Positions 40,588 through 40,592 of a stretch of DNA of 40,592 nt are shown in pieces; position 1 is the first letter of the stretch; each line of letters opens with the position of its first letter. The notes beneath the pieces are model-generated. The model searched no databases. It saw only the letters and a list, made by a program, of their open reading frames with translations, and was not told the origin of the DNA. A program made the translations under genes and the position numbers. Origin of the DNA: an uncultured Clostridia bacterium (GTDB taxonomy: Bacteria; Bacillota; Clostridia; Oscillospirales; CAG-272); NCBI GenBank assembly GCA_947588825.1, contig CANPZU010000021.1:1-40592 (forward strand), given 5' to 3'.

Positions 40588-40592
40588 AATTA

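Overview
The window looks like a chromosomal segment of a spore-forming, low-to-moderate GC Bacillota (Clostridia), probably a gut-type anaerobe. The evidence is a SpoIIR-like sporulation gene, a BclA-like collagen protein without signal peptide, RNase J, long-form HPF, an rbfA-nrnA-truB block, and consensus TTGACA/TATAAT promoters with strong GGAGG ribosome sites. No phage, CRISPR array or intact insertion sequence was seen. The organism assignment is an inference from gene content only.

Layout. 1-6420: aspartate-semialdehyde dehydrogenase, hibernation factor HPF, a cytosolic GH32 fructosidase and the TrkA/TrkH potassium system, all on the plus strand. 6588-13112: a large lipoprotein with an HExxH motif, a minus-strand DUF2079-type membrane protein behind a shared bidirectional terminator, a 631-residue collagen-like protein with 148 uninterrupted G-X-Y triplets, and a small conserved protein. 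13210-13526: tRNA-Val(CAC) and tRNA-Leu(UAG) with a consensus promoter. 13726-18929: an AraC regulator facing an XRE regulator plus two-ABC-exporter operon. 19104-20874: a small prepilin peptidase and two pilin-like proteins with their own promoter and terminator. 21032-25294: an ABC ATPase, an FtsX-type permease and an alpha/beta hydrolase. 25376-27590 (minus): a C-terminally shortened MocR-type regulator, an OhrR-like regulator, and a decayed PPOX-family flavoprotein pseudogene. 27979-29124: a D,D-carboxypeptidase lipoprotein. 29179-34756 (minus): RNase J with an Asn-rich extension, a structured RNA just upstream of it, a small membrane protein, SpoIIR, TruB, NrnA and RbfA. 34979-39177 (plus): an SbcD/YhaO-like protein that has lost its metal ligands, a HAD phosphatase and a membrane-anchored SbcC/YhaN-like ATPase. 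39332-40479: a pair of short CHR (chromate transporter family) proteins.

The most interesting points are: (i) a run of five hairpins ending in a terminator directly upstream of RNase J, a candidate structured RNA or attenuator; (ii) the SbcD/YhaO-like protein in which every canonical metallophosphoesterase motif is substituted while the gene stays intact beside its ATPase partner; (iii) a minimal pilin-processing locus without an assembly ATPase; and (iv) a PPOX-family gene in mid-decay next to an apparently intact OhrR-like regulator. All functions come from reading motifs by eye; no database search was possible.
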